Assembly: GCF_019703515.2 (NCBI RefSeq)
Contig: NC_059358.1
Coordinates: 48,812,594 to 48,876,593, forward strand
Length of the DNA: 64,000 nucleotides
From: Myxocyprinus asiaticus
Lineage: Eukaryota; Chordata; Actinopteri; Cypriniformes; Catostomidae
Direction: 5' to 3'
Part shown: positions 10,629 through 22,226 of the stretch, piece after piece
Layout: the number at the start of each line of letters is the position of its first letter
How positions within the stretch are numbered: the stretch's first letter is position 1
The notes under the pieces: generated by a model
Database searches by the model: none
The model's input: the letters and a program-made list of their open reading frames with translations, nothing else
What the model was told of the DNA's origin: nothing
Program-made: the position numbers and the translations under genes

Positions 10629-11625
10629 CGCTGCATGACACTAGTTGTGACTCATCACGTGTAATGTAGTTGTGACACGTAGTCATGACACATCAAATGC
10701 AATATCAAATGTGAATTTGGCAATCTGAGATCAATTCATTTAAGGGGATTAGGGACGCAGGCCATAGAAGGGAGCTTTGTAAGCTTGTGAGAGACAAGTC
10801 ACAGTCAACACTAACTGAAGTGCATAATGAAGCCCTTATGTGGTCTCTAGAATATCCTAAATCTTGTGTCACAAAATTAGTCAGCAACAGAAGTGTTGTG
10901 TCTGAGACAGCAGAAGCTCAGTGCGCTGCTGTTGGTATACCTGAGGAAATACCCTGCTAATCTTAAAGAAGTTTTAAAAATTGTAGCAGAACAAGGAAAA
11001 GCTATAGGAGAGCTAACACAAGCTGTTGAGAAACTCACTTTGCAGTGAGTCAGAACCTAGTAAAGCCAAGATGCAGCCAAGGTTTACAGATGATGGTCAG
11101 CCAATATATTACTGGTGTAATCGTGTAGGACACATAGCTAAGAGGTGTGTGAATTAAAACAAACAGACTGTCATAGAGTATGCTAAATTGCCAGTGCAGC
11201 AGGGAAACTTGCAGCCTTGCTTGCTGTGAGCCAGGCAGTGTGAGGGCAGTCCATAGACTCAGACAATATCGATACTTGTCGTGACTGACTACTCAAACTG
11301 TCCTGTCGCTAATCTAAAGATTAGTAGAGTAATGACCTCTTGTTTACTTGATACAGAAAGCCAAGTCAGTAATATTTCTGAGAGTTTCTTCAGAGAACAC
11401 TGTCTGAGGATGAAGATATGCTGTCCACAGCAGGTTGGCTGAAGATTACAGCTGCCAACGGTTTAGATATACCTTACCTAGGTTATCTTCAGTTGGAGGT
11501 TGAAACTATGGGTAATACTCTACCAATATTTGGTTTTCAAGTAGTCAGAGACTCAAAATGCTTCCACTGTACCAGCCCTCATTGGCATGAACATCACTAG
11601 CAGATGTAGACAACTGGTTCATGCA
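10629..11625 (+). pseudogene. Ty3/gypsy gag and protease remnant (element A, part 1)
   Basis: A gag fragment is readable at about 10744-10925 (IRDAGHRRELCKLVRDK and SLEYPKSCVTKLV). A CCHC zinc knuckle follows near 11112-11150 (YYWCNRVGHIAKRC), which in gag binds the RNA genome. The aspartic-protease region starts near 11341 with LLDTESQVSNI, where the usual catalytic DTGS reads DTES. It continues after a frameshift as TAGWLKITAANGLDIPYLG (11427-11483). Stops and shifts are frequent. The 5' LTR is not identified. The frame breaks at about 11625, where a DIRS element has inserted, and pol resumes at 16635. Confidence 0.8.
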
Positions 11626-11800
11626 GTTCCATATCTGTCACTCACTAGGGTCACACTTGGGAGCCCCAAACACCTCTGCATTTTAAAAAAAATGCCAATG
11701 GGAATTGGTGAGTGGAATTTGCATGCCACTACCCTGGACATACGGGTATAAAAGGAGCTGGTATGCAACCACTCATTCAGATTTTCTCTTCGGAGCCGAA
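11626..11800 (+). repeat. DIRS left inverted terminal repeat
   Basis: Words such as TTGGGAGCCCCAAACACCTC, CAATGGGAATTGG, GGACATACGGGTATAAAAGG and GCAACCACTCATTCAG are present here and in reverse complement at 16.43-16.57 kb. The left repeat lacks the 'GACGTTGTGTCGATGTAGTG' segment found at the left end of the copy at 26.1 kb. Confidence 0.9.
11747..11755 (+). promoter_or_regulatory. TATA box in the DIRS left terminal repeat
   Basis: TATAAAAGG lies in the terminal repeat about 250 bp before the gag start codon. The same box is found inverted in the right repeat and at about 26240 in the second DIRS copy, which supports a promoter role for the element. Function is inferred. Confidence 0.6.
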
Positions 11801-11996
11801 CGGTTGTATTCAGTGCACTGAATTCAATTTCCCTCCAAAGACTTATGGCGCATTTCAGCGGCTTCTCCCCCTCTGCACCCATGGAGTGCAGAGAACGCCC
11901 CTGGTCGCTTCGGCAGAGAGAAAAAAGAGAATATACTCTAAAAGAGTATATTTTCATTCACAAAAAGAGCGGCACACATGGAATGTCTTTTTAAAT

Positions 11997-13480
11997 ATGC
12001 CTTTCCGTTTGTGTGTTATTCCTGGTTGCGGTCGTTATCTCTCCGCTTCTGACGGCCACGATCGCTGTCTTACGTGTCTGGGCGCTGCCCACGTGGAGCC
12101 GGGTATCCCCCCACGGACCTCCTATTCCCCAGCACGCTCGCTTGCACTGGTTGGGCACTCGGACGAAACCACCGGCACGTCTCATGGCAAGTTCAACCTC
12201 ATGTTCGGAGCCCGGGAAAACGATGAATTATCGAGTGCAGCATCGGAGAGTGGGCTCCTCCAGTCAGATGCAGAGGCTTCTACTGGGCTTCCTCCTTTGG
12301 GAATGGTCGCCCGGTCTCAGGCCGACGCGGAAATAACAGACATGCTTTCCCGGGCGGCCGCGAGAGTCGGGCTGGAGTGGAACCCTCCACTCTAACCTGA
12401 ACCCTCGCGGCTCGACGATTGGTTCCTGAGCTCGGGGCGCCGCCCACGGCCACACCCCACCCCCGTTCCTTTCTTTCCGGAAGTGCATGAGGAGCTGACA
12501 AGGTCGTGGGAGGCACCTTTTACTGCCCGGTCCCGGTCTTTCAGCTCCCCCGCTCTCACTACCCTCGATGGTGGAGCGGCCAGAGGGTATTCAGTGATCC
12601 CCAGTGGATGAGGCGCTCACGGTGCACTTGTGTCTGCAGAGCGCCGCCACCTGGCACCCGAAGCTCCCGTCCAGGGCCTGTAGGTTTACTTCGTCCCTGA
12701 TGACCAGGGCCTATGGTACCGTGGGACAAGCCGCCTCCGCCCTGCACACCATGGCTCTCCTGCAAGTACACCAAGCCAAGGCGCTAAAAGAGCTGCACGA
12801 GGGTAGTTCTGACTCAGGATTGATGCAGGAACTGCGCTCGGTGACCGACCTCGCTCTCCGGGCGACGAAAGTCACGGCGCGGCCTCTTGGGCAGGCGATG
12901 TCCACCCTGGTGGTCCAGGAGCGCCACCTTTGACTCAACTTGGTTGAGATGCAAGAGGCTGACAAGGCACGGTTCCCCAATCTCCCAGATTGGCCTGTTC
13001 GGCGACACCATCGAGGACTTTGCCCAGCAGTTCTCGGCGGTGAAGAAGCAGATGGAGGCCATACAACACATCCTGCTCAAGATCCCGCACTCTGTCTGCT
13101 TGTCACCAAGGGAGTCCTCCTGCAGCAGCAACACCGGCTCCACCACAGCCTGCCTCCATGGCCCGGCCCCAGCATGGAGCCCAACGCAGGAAGCAGACAC
13201 CACCCGCTCACGGCCAGCCGCTAAGAACCCGAGGAAGGCTTCAAAGCGCCCCTGAAATGGGCGACCCAGGGGCGAGGAGACCTGCTTCTCTGGAGCTGGT
13301 GAACAGACCACTTCATCCCCCGGTGGAGGGCCGGGAGGAGAATCTTTTGTTTCATTTTTTGCCGCATGCTGAAGAGGCTGCGGTACCCAAAAGTTCGACA
13401 AAAGAGTGGTTTTCTCGTTCCCTGGGTCACATGTCTGGTGCGCATGGCCGTCGTCATGACCACCGTCCACCATCCCATTT
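11997..13480 (+). pseudogene. DIRS gag-like protein (broken)
   Basis: ATG at 11997 starts MPFRLCVIPGCGRYLSASDG, with a Cys/His cluster (CVIPGC...DGHDRCLTCLG) that may bind zinc. The frame stops at 12395, but the same protein continues in other frames: FFPEVHEEL (about 12470), HAMALLQV-like text (12750), LKELHEGSSDSGLMQEL (12784-12834), TDLALRATKVTARPLGQAMS (12844-12903), VVQERHL and DTIEDFAQQFSAVKKQ (12995-13050). At least four frameshifts or stops are present. It would form the particle that carries the element RNA. The upstream part of the open frame before 11997 is terminal repeat and leader. Confidence 0.85.
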
Positions 13481-13874
13481 TTTCAGGTATGGCGCTCCAG
13501 CGGCGGACCCCCCCGCCCCTGTGCGCCCAGCTGTGGCACAAACATGCCCACACGGGATTGGTTCCGGTGGACTACGGGGATGAGATTCCTCCTCCCCCCT
13601 CCTCGGCCAATCTTATGGTGGGCGGCAGGAGCCAGGTAAGTGGTTCGATGTCCCCGGACTCAGCACGGCCACGGGGCTTGAGTCCCCTCGATGTGGCACC
13701 TCGAGCTCTGCCCCGCCACAAGGTCCCACCTGCCGGTACGTCCGACATGATCATTCCCTTGGTCCCCCTTGCCCGGAGTTTGGGCGCGTGGCTCACGCTT
13801 TACAACTCGTCGCGATGGCTGACCCAGACCGTCTGACTCGGCTGCGCGATTCAGTTCACCAGGCGCCCGCCCAG

Positions 13875-15420
13875 GTTCAGCGGTGAAGGGCGAGAACGCC
13901 GCTACCTTGCGTGCGGAGATCGCTACCCTTCTGCGCAAGGGCGCAATAGATTCTGTCCCTCCAGCCAAGATGAAGAAAGGGTTCTACAGCCCTTACTTCA
14001 TCGTACCGAAGAAATGCGGTGGGTTGTGACCAATCCTGGACCTGCGAGTACTGAACCGGGCTTTGCACAGACTCCCGTTCAAGATGCTGATGCAAAAATG
14101 CATTCTAGCAAGCGGCCGGCATCGAGGTTGGTTCGCGGTGGTAGACCTGAAGGACGCATACTTCCACGTCTCGGTCTTACCTTGACACAGACCCTTCCTG
14201 CGGTTTGCCCTCGAAGGCCAGGCGTACCAGTACAAGGTGCTCCCCTTCGGCCTGTCCTTGTCCCCTCGCATCTTCACGAAGGTCGTAGAGGCAGCCCTTG
14301 CCCCGCTAAGGGAAGTGGTGTCCGGATCCTCAACTATCTAGATGACTGGCTAATCCTAGCTCACTCTTGAGAGTTGCTGTGCGCACACAGGGACCTCGTG
14401 CTCCAGCACCTCAGCCGACTGGGGCTTCGGGTCAACTGGGAAAAGAGCAAGCTCTCCCCAGTTCAGAGCATCTCTTTTCTCAGTTTGGATTTGGACTCAG
14501 TCTCGATGATGGTGCGCCTCACGAACAAGCGTGCACAGTCAGTGCTGAACTCTCTGAAGGTGTTCAGATGGAGGACAGTGGTTCCACTGAAACTTTTTCA
14601 GAGGCTCCTGGGGCATATGGCATCCTCAGCAGCGGCCACACCACTCGGGTTGATGCATATGAAACCGCTTCAGCACTGGCTTCAGACTTGAATCCCGAGA
14701 TGGGCATGGCACCGCGGGACACATCACATGGCCATCACGCCGATCTGTCGCCACCTCTTCAGTCCTTGGACCGACCTTGCATTTCTACAGGGAGGGGTTC
14801 CCCTAGAGCAGGTCTCCAGGTGCATCGTGGTTACAAAAGATGCCTCCAAGTTGGGCTGCAGTGCTGTAATCAACGGGCACACAGCTGCCGGCCCCTGGAC
14901 TGGCCCGTGGCTGCGTTGGCACATCAACTGCCTAGAGGTGTTGGCAGTACTGCTCGCCCTGCAGAGGTTCTGGCCGTTGATCCAGGGCAAGCACATGTTG
15001 GTCCGGACAGACAACACAGCGATGGTAGTGTACATCAACTGTCAAGGTGGTCTACGCTCCCAATGCATGTCCCAACTCGCCTGCCGTCTCCTCCTCTGGA
15101 GTCAGCAGTGCCTCAAGTCGCTACGAGCCACTCACATCCTGGGCGACCTCAACACCGCAGTGGATGCGCTGTCATGTCAGGTGACCCACAGGGGAGAGTG
15201 GAGACTCCAACCTCAGGTGGTCCAGCTGATTTGGAGTCGATTCGGTCGAGCACAGGTAGACCTGTTTGCTTCCCAGGAATCCTCCCACTGCCCACTTTGA
15301 TACACCCTGACCGAGGCACCCCTCAGTATATATGTGCTGGCACACAGCTGGCCCCCTGGACTACACAAAGATGCGTTTCCCTCAGTGTGTAACAGGAGTG
15401 TGGCGGCCTCCTGAGCCCTG
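13875..15420 (+). pseudogene. DIRS reverse transcriptase and RNase H (broken)
   Basis: Reverse transcriptase motifs, spread over three frames: GFYSPYFIVPKK (13980-14016), LDLRVLNRALHRLPFKM (14038-14088), VVDLKDAYFHVSVL (14141-14182, catalytic Asp), YKVLPFGLSLSPRIFTKV (14231-14285) and LNYLDDWLILA (14329-14361, the YxDD active site). Thumb-region text VNWEKSKLSPVQSISFL follows. RNase H is continuous from 14728 to 15297: VVTKDASKLGCSAV, CLEVLAVLLALQ, VRTDNTAMVVYINCQGG and ILGDLNTAVDALS supply the four acidic positions. The 341-codon frame over 14367-15392 is an out-of-frame shadow of this gene. Frame changes near 14040, 14180 and 14370, plus a stop, inactivate it. Confidence 0.9.
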
Positions 15421-15530
15421 GCCAGTGGCGCCTCTTTGGCAGACATCTGCAGAGCAGTGGGCTGGGCAGCACCCAACACCTTTGTGAGGTTCTTCAATCT
15501 CCGGATTGAGCCGGTCTCATCCCGTGTAAT
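15421..15530 (+). pseudogene. Tyrosine recombinase C-terminal tail of the DIRS
   Basis: LADICRAVGWAAPNTFVRFF (about 15436-15496) matches the last helix of DIRS tyrosine recombinases (general form DIC...W.S..TFvrFY), where the nucleophilic tyrosine lies. The rest of the recombinase, roughly 300 codons, is missing between LHKDAFPSVCN (15355-15390) and this tail. This copy could not integrate by itself. Confidence 0.75.
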
Positions 15531-16419
15531 TTCCGGGACTCCTGGCCGGGTGTGCCGCTTGCGCATAGCGCCTTTCCCCTCCCTTGAGGTGAAGACATGT
15601 GCTCTTGTCTCCCAGTTGTGCTCACAGACTGATCCCTGGATGATTTTCCTCCTTAGCCCTCTGGCAGTTGAGTTTGCAGAGAAACTCGCTGCTGGCCCAG
15701 TACGTGCGCTAATGAGGCCCTGTACTGAGGTAAGTTCTCCACATGTGCTGGTTCCCCGAAGGCGACCCCATATGATATCTTCCGCAAAATCGTTTCCCTA
15801 TCAGTAATCTTCCCTCTGCATCTTCCTTGGGCAGAGGCCCCTCTGCCCCCGGTCGCCATGCTTTGTAGAAACTCCTCTCCCTTTGGTTAGGACCTACCAT
15901 GGGACCTCTCCACATGACATACTTCCGACAAGACTCGGTATGACCATGTGACGTATTCCACTCAAAATACCACCCACCCCCCCTCTTTTTGGGCGGGGTG
16001 TGGTCTCTGCGGTGTCTTCCCCTTGGGAGGGACACCCCCCGACGTAGACACTTATGGCTCCCAGTCGGTTAACAAGTTCCACTCTTTTTGGGGAGAAAAA
16101 AAGAGGAAAAGAGGCCTTGGCTGGGCTAGCCTGTCCCTATTGTTGGGCAGTTGACTTGTTCCTGAAGGACCATTCGATGCTCATAAGAGCATTGGGGGAG
16201 GATACGTGATGGTCTGGTGTGCTGGCTACAAGGCACACAACGGTCTGCCCATCACGCACCGCCAGTTCACGTAACAGTTCAGATAGTTGTGCCGTTCTGT
16301 ATAGGGACCCCTAGTGTCACTACACCGACACAATGTTCCCTGATGGAGGGAACGAGACGTTGTGTCCCTCTTGCCACAACGCTGAACTACCCGCTGAAAT
16401 GGCCGGGACCTGGTCTCGG
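15531..16419 (+). other. DIRS 3' non-coding region
   Basis: No coding frame was recognised. Text such as GGTTCCCCGAAGGCGACCCC and C/T-rich tracts are typical of the region between recombinase and right terminal repeat in DIRS elements. An internal complementary region used in circularisation is expected here, but I could not delimit it by eye. Confidence 0.5.
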
Positions 16420-16634
16420 CTCCTCAGCACAAAACCTGAATGAGTGGTTGCATACCAGCTCCTTTTATACCCGTATGTCCGGGGGAGTGGCATTCAAATT
16501 CCACTCGCCAATTCCCATTGGCCTTTTTTCAAAAAAGCAGAGGTGTTTGGGGCTCCCAAGAGTGACCCCTAGTGTCACTACATCGACACAACGTCTCATT
16601 CCCTTCATCAGGGAACAGAGGTTATGAAAGTAAC
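16420..16634 (-). repeat. DIRS right inverted terminal repeat
   Basis: This is the reverse complement of the left repeat: CTGAATGAGTGGTTGCATACC, CTCCTTTTATACCCGTATGTCC, CCAATTCCCATTGG and GGTGTTTGGGGCTCCCAAG. It ends with TCAGGGAACAGAGGTTATG. After GAAAGTAAC the gypsy sequence resumes. Confidence 0.9.
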
Positions 16635-18973
16635 AATGATGTTTGATACTACCCTAGGTGGAGAGTTGCAGTCTGATTGGAGGGAGGCATTTCAGCAGAT
16701 GTAGAGTGCTAGCAATCTTGAGAAGCGAAGCATAGTCCGAGTAGTTGAAAAAGACATGGTACATATACCTGCTCCATCAATTACAACGGTAATGGTCAAG
16801 GGAGCATAGAATATGTTACATGATGGTTAATGTGACTTCCTGTTAGAACCAGTGAACACACCCTTACCTGGCGGTCTAATAGTTGTTCCCTCTCTTGTGT
16901 TTTTTTAAGAGAAACTGTTGTTTCACAACCTGTACAGGAATCTCTCCCCATAAGATATCTAGTTACAGGCCAGAACCAGACTTGCTACTCTGTCTCGTGT
17001 CGAGTGTTTGAAGTCCAATGAGACGTGAGGTGAGATTTCAGAGAATTTTAGCTGATATTGAAGAGATCAGTGTAAACATAAAAGACAGTCAGTTATTGGA
17101 GGACAGCTCCAAAGATTTTTTCAACAAGCTACACATTGGTGGTACTCCTGAACAGCAGGCAGAGCTGAGTGATTTGTTGATGAAGTACTCTGATGTTTTT
17201 GCTCTCGAGGATGAAGACCTCAGTTTTAAAGACAAATTGCAACATGAGATTCACGTGATGGATGATGTATTGGTGGCCCAACCTTATAGGCATATCCTAC
17301 CCACTCAGTATAGGGAAGTCAGAGAACATATCACCAAGATCCTTAAGAAAGGAGTGATTCAAGAAAGCACTAGTACTTATGTTTCACCTATCATGCTAGT
17401 AGGGAAAATTACTTTGTGTCGATTAAAGGCAGCTGAACTCAAATGATTCCACTGCCTAGGATAAATGAAATCTTTGATGCATTACAAGGAGCAAAGTTCT
17501 TTTCTTCCATTGATTTAGATAGTGGATATCATCAGGTTGCTGTCCACATCATTACAAAGGGTACAGCTGTCCAGAACTGACCATCCAACTGAAACGCCAC
17601 TGAGAGGCCTACAGCAAGTCTGCAAGTTACGATTGTTCTTGATGTCCAGTAGAGGAAAATGTTTATAAGACAACAGCATGCACACCTCATACATCTGACA
17701 TGGTGACAAGAATTTCAGATCATGCTAGAATACCTTGACGACATACTGGTGTACTCGCCCACTTTCCCAGAGCACTTGCAGAGACTGGAAGTAAGCTTTA
17801 ACAGACTAAAAGAAACAGGTATCAAAGTTAAGGCTGAAAAGTGTAATGTTATGCAGCAAGAAATAACTTCATCAGATCTCAGCTCGAGGTATTTGTACTG
17901 ATCCAGGTAAAGTTGAAAGGGTACTGTTGTTACTACAGACAGTTCATTTTTCTAGAATTGTCAGCCCCCTCCATGATTTAGTGAACTTGTGTATCAAGCA
18001 GTTTGGTTCCACAAAGAGAGTTTAGTGCTTTGTGGTCATCAGAGTGCCAATCAGCGTTTGAGCTGCTAAAGGAGAGGCTTACTTCTGCTCCTATTTTAGG
18101 GTATGCAAATTTCAATCTTCCTTTCACATTGGAGACTGATGCGAGCAGTGAAGGCCTGGGTGCTGTCTTATACCAGCAGCAGGGTGAGTGTAGGAGAGTC
18201 ATAGCTTAGCATAGTAGAAGACTTCGTAAAGCAGAAAGGAATGATAGAAATTACAGTAGCCTGAAGCTTGCGCTACTTGCCCTCAAGTGGGCTATCTCTG
18301 AAAAATTCTGTGGTTATCTACTGGGTTCCAAGTTTGTGGTTATAACAGATAACAACCCTCTGTGGCATCTAAAAATGGCCAAGCTCAGTGCTGTTGAGCA
18401 AAGATGGATTGCTCAATTAGCCATATTTGATTTTGAGTTGAAATATTACCTAGGTAGCCATCAGCAGCCACTCCTGAGGATGCAGAATATGACAACTGTA
18501 TTACCATCTGCAATATAATAAACAAAGGAATAGCCTTAGATCCCATTGTGGTGAATGTCAACAGCTGCTCTTACCCTCATTTCTAAAAGAACAGATCCAT
18601 TTCTGGCATCAAGGCTCCTTGAAGTAGTGGCAGTAGATTTTACTGTGCTTGAACCTGCCTCTGAAACGCCTGTGTAAATTTTGTGAAAACATCAGTCACA
18701 ATTACGCGTTCTCAAAGCCATCAGAGGGCTGATACCACTGCCAAGATCCTTCTGAGTGGTTCATGAAATATGGTGTGCCTGAACAATTGCATTGTGATCA
18801 GGGCAGACATTTTGAAAGCGACATGATTGCTGAGTTGTGTAAAATTTACGGTGTAAAGAAAACCCGCACCATACCCTATCTTATAGAAAAAGCGTTGGCC
18901 AGAACACCTTCCTGAGTTGGTTTATGCTTATAATGTAACACCACATGCAACCACTAGAACACATTACTTGCTG
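16635..18973 (+). pseudogene. Ty3/gypsy pol: RT, RNase H, integrase remnant (element A, part 2)
   Basis: Domain order is RT, RNase H, integrase, the normal Ty3/gypsy order. An open piece at 17018-17446 runs into the RT fingers (YREVREHITKILKKGVIQ, TYVSPIML). FFSSIDLDSGYHQVAV follows at about 17500-17545 and the YLDDILVYS active site at 17731-17757. RNase H shows LPFTLETDASSEGLGAVLYQ (18119-18177) and FVVITDNNPLWHLK (18331-18372). Integrase survives only as pieces: VVAVDFTVLEP (18624), [16 protein letters not shown] (about 18772-18822) and [15 protein letters not shown]. The palm between 17545 and 17720 is scrambled, and the integrase core has large deletions. It belongs to the same element as 10629-11625. 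Confidence 0.85.
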
Positions 18974-18975
18974 TT

Positions 18976-19446
18976 TTGAGTCACCCCGCATCTTCTGAGC
19001 AGGTTGAGGTTGTGCATTCTGATCCTAATTTTGTAGAAGAGGTCACATATCCTAGTCTGCAAGAGACTGATTTTATTGTATTAGAAGAGGTCACATATCC
19101 TAGTCTGCAACAGACAAAGAATGTGAACCCTGAAAACCCTGTGTCATCCGCTGAAGCCCTTATAGATGAACCTGTACTGATTTCAGGGAACACTGAACAA
19201 CAAGGTTTGGTACCAGAGAGAGTTGAGTCTAGTAAAGACACAGTTCCTAGAGTGTCTGAACCAGAGATGAAAAAGCCTGTACCAGCACCAAGAAGAACTA
19301 AAAGAGCCAATGCTGGCATACACTCAAACCCATTTAATGAGCCAAAATCAGCATGCAATGCTGTTTCAATCAGTCCTAAAGTCTTCTCACAGGTGTTAAC
19401 AAGCCTGGGTAGTGTGTTCTTTAGAGAAGTGAAAAATATATATTAA
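18976..19446 (+). pseudogene. C-terminal part of gypsy A polyprotein, open for 156 codons
   Basis: An uninterrupted frame lies between the integrase remnant and the polypurine tract. It is acidic and proline-rich, with a doubled word EEVTYPSLQ at about 19039 and 19087 (codons repeated 48 bp apart). A basic patch RRTKRANAGIHSNPF near the end is similar in style to the C-terminal tails of gypsy integrases. No enzyme domain is visible. The start codon shown is arbitrary, because the stretch was part of a longer polyprotein. Confidence 0.6.
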
Positions 19447-19468
19447 GTCATCAGGGACAATGACTTTT

Positions 19469-19480
19469 GGCAGGGGAGAA
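19469..19480 (+). promoter_or_regulatory. Polypurine tract of gypsy A
   Basis: GGCAGGGGAGAA directly precedes TGTAGCC, the start of the 3' LTR. Such a purine run primes plus-strand DNA synthesis in LTR retrotransposons. Confidence 0.7.
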
Positions 19481-19738
19481 TGTAGCCAAGTGGAGAAATT
19501 TCATGTAATTTAACTCTCGACATAAATTGAACATGGCCCCTTTAAGAACCAGAGTTTTGCAACACCTGTTTTCAGGCACTCTCTTGTGTTGCACCTGTGT
19601 GCTGGTTAGAAACGTGAGAACATATGTTGTGCAAGAGAGCTCCCAGTTTTGTTCATCAGTTAAGAATTCTTGGGTAAATATAAATTTTTACACGAAATGC
19701 TTATAAATTGCATTAAATATGTGTTCAGAAGAGTCGTA
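19481..19738 (+). mobile_element. 3' LTR of gypsy A, first part
   Basis: It starts TGTAGCCAAGTGG right after the polypurine tract and contains CCCCTTTAAGAACC. It is cut at 19738 by the long LTR-like repeat and continues at 21780. Confidence 0.65.
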
Positions 19739-21779
19739 TGTTGGGCCTCATGTATTCAGATAGAAGACAAAGGCAGGCCTAACACAGTCGTAAAAACCTA
19801 ACTCAGGCCCCCACATGCCAGGTCATAAATTATACTGATAAAAATCGCGCCAAAATCAAACAAAGGGAGTCCAAAACAGACTACAAATCCCATGAAGCCT
19901 TGCTCACTAAAGGATCGAACTCTCAACTCCTATTGGATGAGGCACACAACAGAACATCCCTCAAACCATGACATCATCAGGAGCAGAAATACCTCTGAAA
20001 TGCTTCTGGGATTTGCTTTCAGCAACTTTGTTTGCAGTGTGTAGACGCAGCTCATCGCTGCTCTCAGGTGCAAACTCGTGGCACAAGGAAGTAACGTCCG
20101 ACTTGAAACTGTGGCCATACAATCTTGCTGGACGAGTTGAGATTACTCTGTGTTCCACCGAACACTCTAACGGATCCGAAGGAGACCTCCGAGCAATCCG
20201 CATCTTCATCCGTTTGCCTGCAGAAGTGAAGAGATTAAAGATTACTCTTCCATCTTCCATCTTCAATCAAATCGACATTTCTGAAGTTCTCCGCCAGCCC
20301 GCTGAGAATCAACAGCCGTGACCACCAACAGAGCGAGGAAATGGCCTCCCATCATCACACGAGCCTCAAGGAACCGGGTCGGATTTAAAGGACGGATGAA
20401 CACACATTCATGCGATTCAAGTAAGAGGTTTACGTCTGGGCAGAGATAGAATATTATAGTGTGTTATTCTTGTGTTTCAAGGTTTTTGCTTGTACAGTTT
20501 ACGGACCGCCATGTCCGCTCATTATTAATACTCAGGGTATTCATTATCACGAATTTGTTTTGCTGTATTGTGGTCCAACCAAATTGGACTGTTGTGCATT
20601 TTCGCCATCACGGGTGAGACCGGCAAGCTGTTTCGATCCATTAAGAGTCAAAGAATGCGGGACTGTTTTCGAGCCTTCCACCGCGTCTCTGAGCGATAAA
20701 CTAACAGCTGCTTTCTCTCCCACGATAGCGAAATCAGCTTTAGGGCCATCACTTAATTCTCTCTCTCTCGTACTAACCACACACACACACATGCACGAGA
20801 CCCCTCACAAACATTCTGGCACACATTTTTGGCTCGTAGATAGCTTAATGCTAAAGCCCAGCTTTGTCCCTAAGCTATCGTACAAGCGGATACACGCGGT
20901 AACTGGTAGACGCCATTGACTGGTTTCTCTCCGCCCCCATTCACGGTCATACTCCCTGGCCGGAAGTCTCGCATGACATACTCTCCACGAGTGTAACGTC
21001 CACCATTTTGTGCGCGTCCCTCCTTACACACACACACACACACACTGTCACACACACACCTTATTTGTTATAGGATTATTTTAGTTTCCATATCTAATCA
21101 TATCACTGTTTAGTTTGTAGTTGTAAGTCGGAAGTTTATTGACTGCATTGTATTAATTATTAATTGATATTACTGCATAAATAAACTTTGTTTATATTAC
21201 AAAGAGAAGTGTTTTGGTTTGTTTTGCATACGCCTGTGTCATGCTGACAGGATGTCAGTGCTCGGATTCAAGCCTTCATTCAATGTTTTTTTTCCCAAAA
21301 ATCGATATTCTTCGGATGTCGATTTTCCTAAGAAAACGTTTTACTATCTGGTAATTAGTCCCTGATTCCAGGGCGGTGCCCTGTCAATGTTAATCCTTAT
21401 TAATATTCTGTTGATTTTTGATGATTGATAATTATCTTTGATGATTGTTGAATTTGAATGATCAAAAAGCTAGTGTTAATTTTAATTAATGTTTCATCGA
21501 TGTTAACAATTAATGATTATCTTTAAAATAAAAGCTAACATTGATTCTCATCAATGTTCTATTGATTTTAATAATTAATAATTATCTTTGATAATTATTA
21601 ATTATTGCTAATAACCAAACTTGCTCCTAAACGTAGCGCACTACATTTACTGGAGCCCCATATGATGTTTTAATGAATTAGATTAAATTAATTAATTTAA
21701 ATATTAATTAATAACTATAGAAATAATTATTAATTATTTCTGATAGTAACACTGATCTAAACAACCAGTAAAGCCTACA
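19739..21779 (+). mobile_element. Long LTR-like repeat (TGT...ACA), copy 2, with CGTA duplication
   Basis: The 2041-bp block starts TGTTGGGCCTCATG and ends AAAGCCTACA. It is flanked by CGTA at 19735-19738 and CGTA at 21780-21783, a perfect 4-bp target duplication inside the gypsy A LTR. The reverse complement matches the copy at 23725-25668 along its length, for example GCCTAACACAGTCGTAAAA and CAATGCAGTCAATAAACTTC. A polyadenylation signal AATAAA lies at about 21180, followed by a long AT-rich end. A 153-codon open frame at 20461-20919 overlaps (CA)n tracts and resembles nothing, so I treat it as non-coding. Best read as a solo LTR. No matching internal region is in the window. Confidence 0.75.
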
Positions 21780-22226
21780 CGTATGTTAAAAATTTGTGTT
21801 TGTTATGGGTTACTTTTGAAGGATGCATATGGATTGCATGTGTGGAGTTTGACCTCGTTTTGAACAAATGCAAGGACTGGGTATGTAAACTTAGTATTAA
21901 TCATACTTCACTTAAATGATTTATAGCCCAGAGTGTTTTTGAATTAAGTGAGCATGTGTCATGAGTATTTTACTGTTTTAAGCTGTAATACATGTCCTTA
22001 AAGCCTGGTTAAAAATGCATAAAATGCTTTGAGTGTTTTAACCGTATTTCACGACCGTATTTTTATTTTTATTTTCCTTATTCTTTTTTTGTTGTTGTTA
22101 AAAATAGACCTCATCGACCGCTGTTTTTTTTTCCAGCCTAACACTTCTTTTAAAAAACATCCATCAGATAAACAACCCCACCCCCCCACACACGCACATT
22201 TTGCCGGTACCACCGAGTAGTGTACA
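21780..22226 (+). mobile_element. 3' LTR of gypsy A, second part
   Basis: This continues the LTR after the nested repeat. The end is uncertain: GTGTACA near 22220-22226 would give a TG...CA LTR of about 700 bp. It contains a T-rich stretch (22050-22100) and no coding signal. Confidence 0.4.

Larger units (their letters stand above)
11626..16634 (+). mobile_element. DIRS retrotransposon, nearly full length, nested in gypsy A
   Basis: About 5.0 kb with inverted terminal repeats rather than LTRs, gag, reverse transcriptase, RNase H and the tail of a tyrosine recombinase, in that order. This is the DIRS1 layout, in which integration uses a tyrosine recombinase and leaves no target duplication. 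The gypsy A open sequence resumes directly after it. All frames are damaged and the recombinase body is missing. The copy is inactive. Confidence 0.9.

Noticed and set aside
12559..13583. Many overlapping frames of 70-220 codons in the DIRS gag region, including a 219-codon minus-strand frame
   Set aside because: The GC-rich gag sequence opens all frames. Only the plus-strand pieces with gag motifs are supported.
14367..15392. A 341-codon plus-strand open frame, one of the longest in the window
   Set aside because: It overlaps the DIRS reverse transcriptase and RNase H in a different frame and has no domain content. The adjacent frames carry the motifs.
20461..20919. A 153-codon open frame inside LTR-like copy 2
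   Set aside because: It runs through CA-rich low-complexity sequence, has no known motif, and the equivalent strand of the inverted copy is broken.
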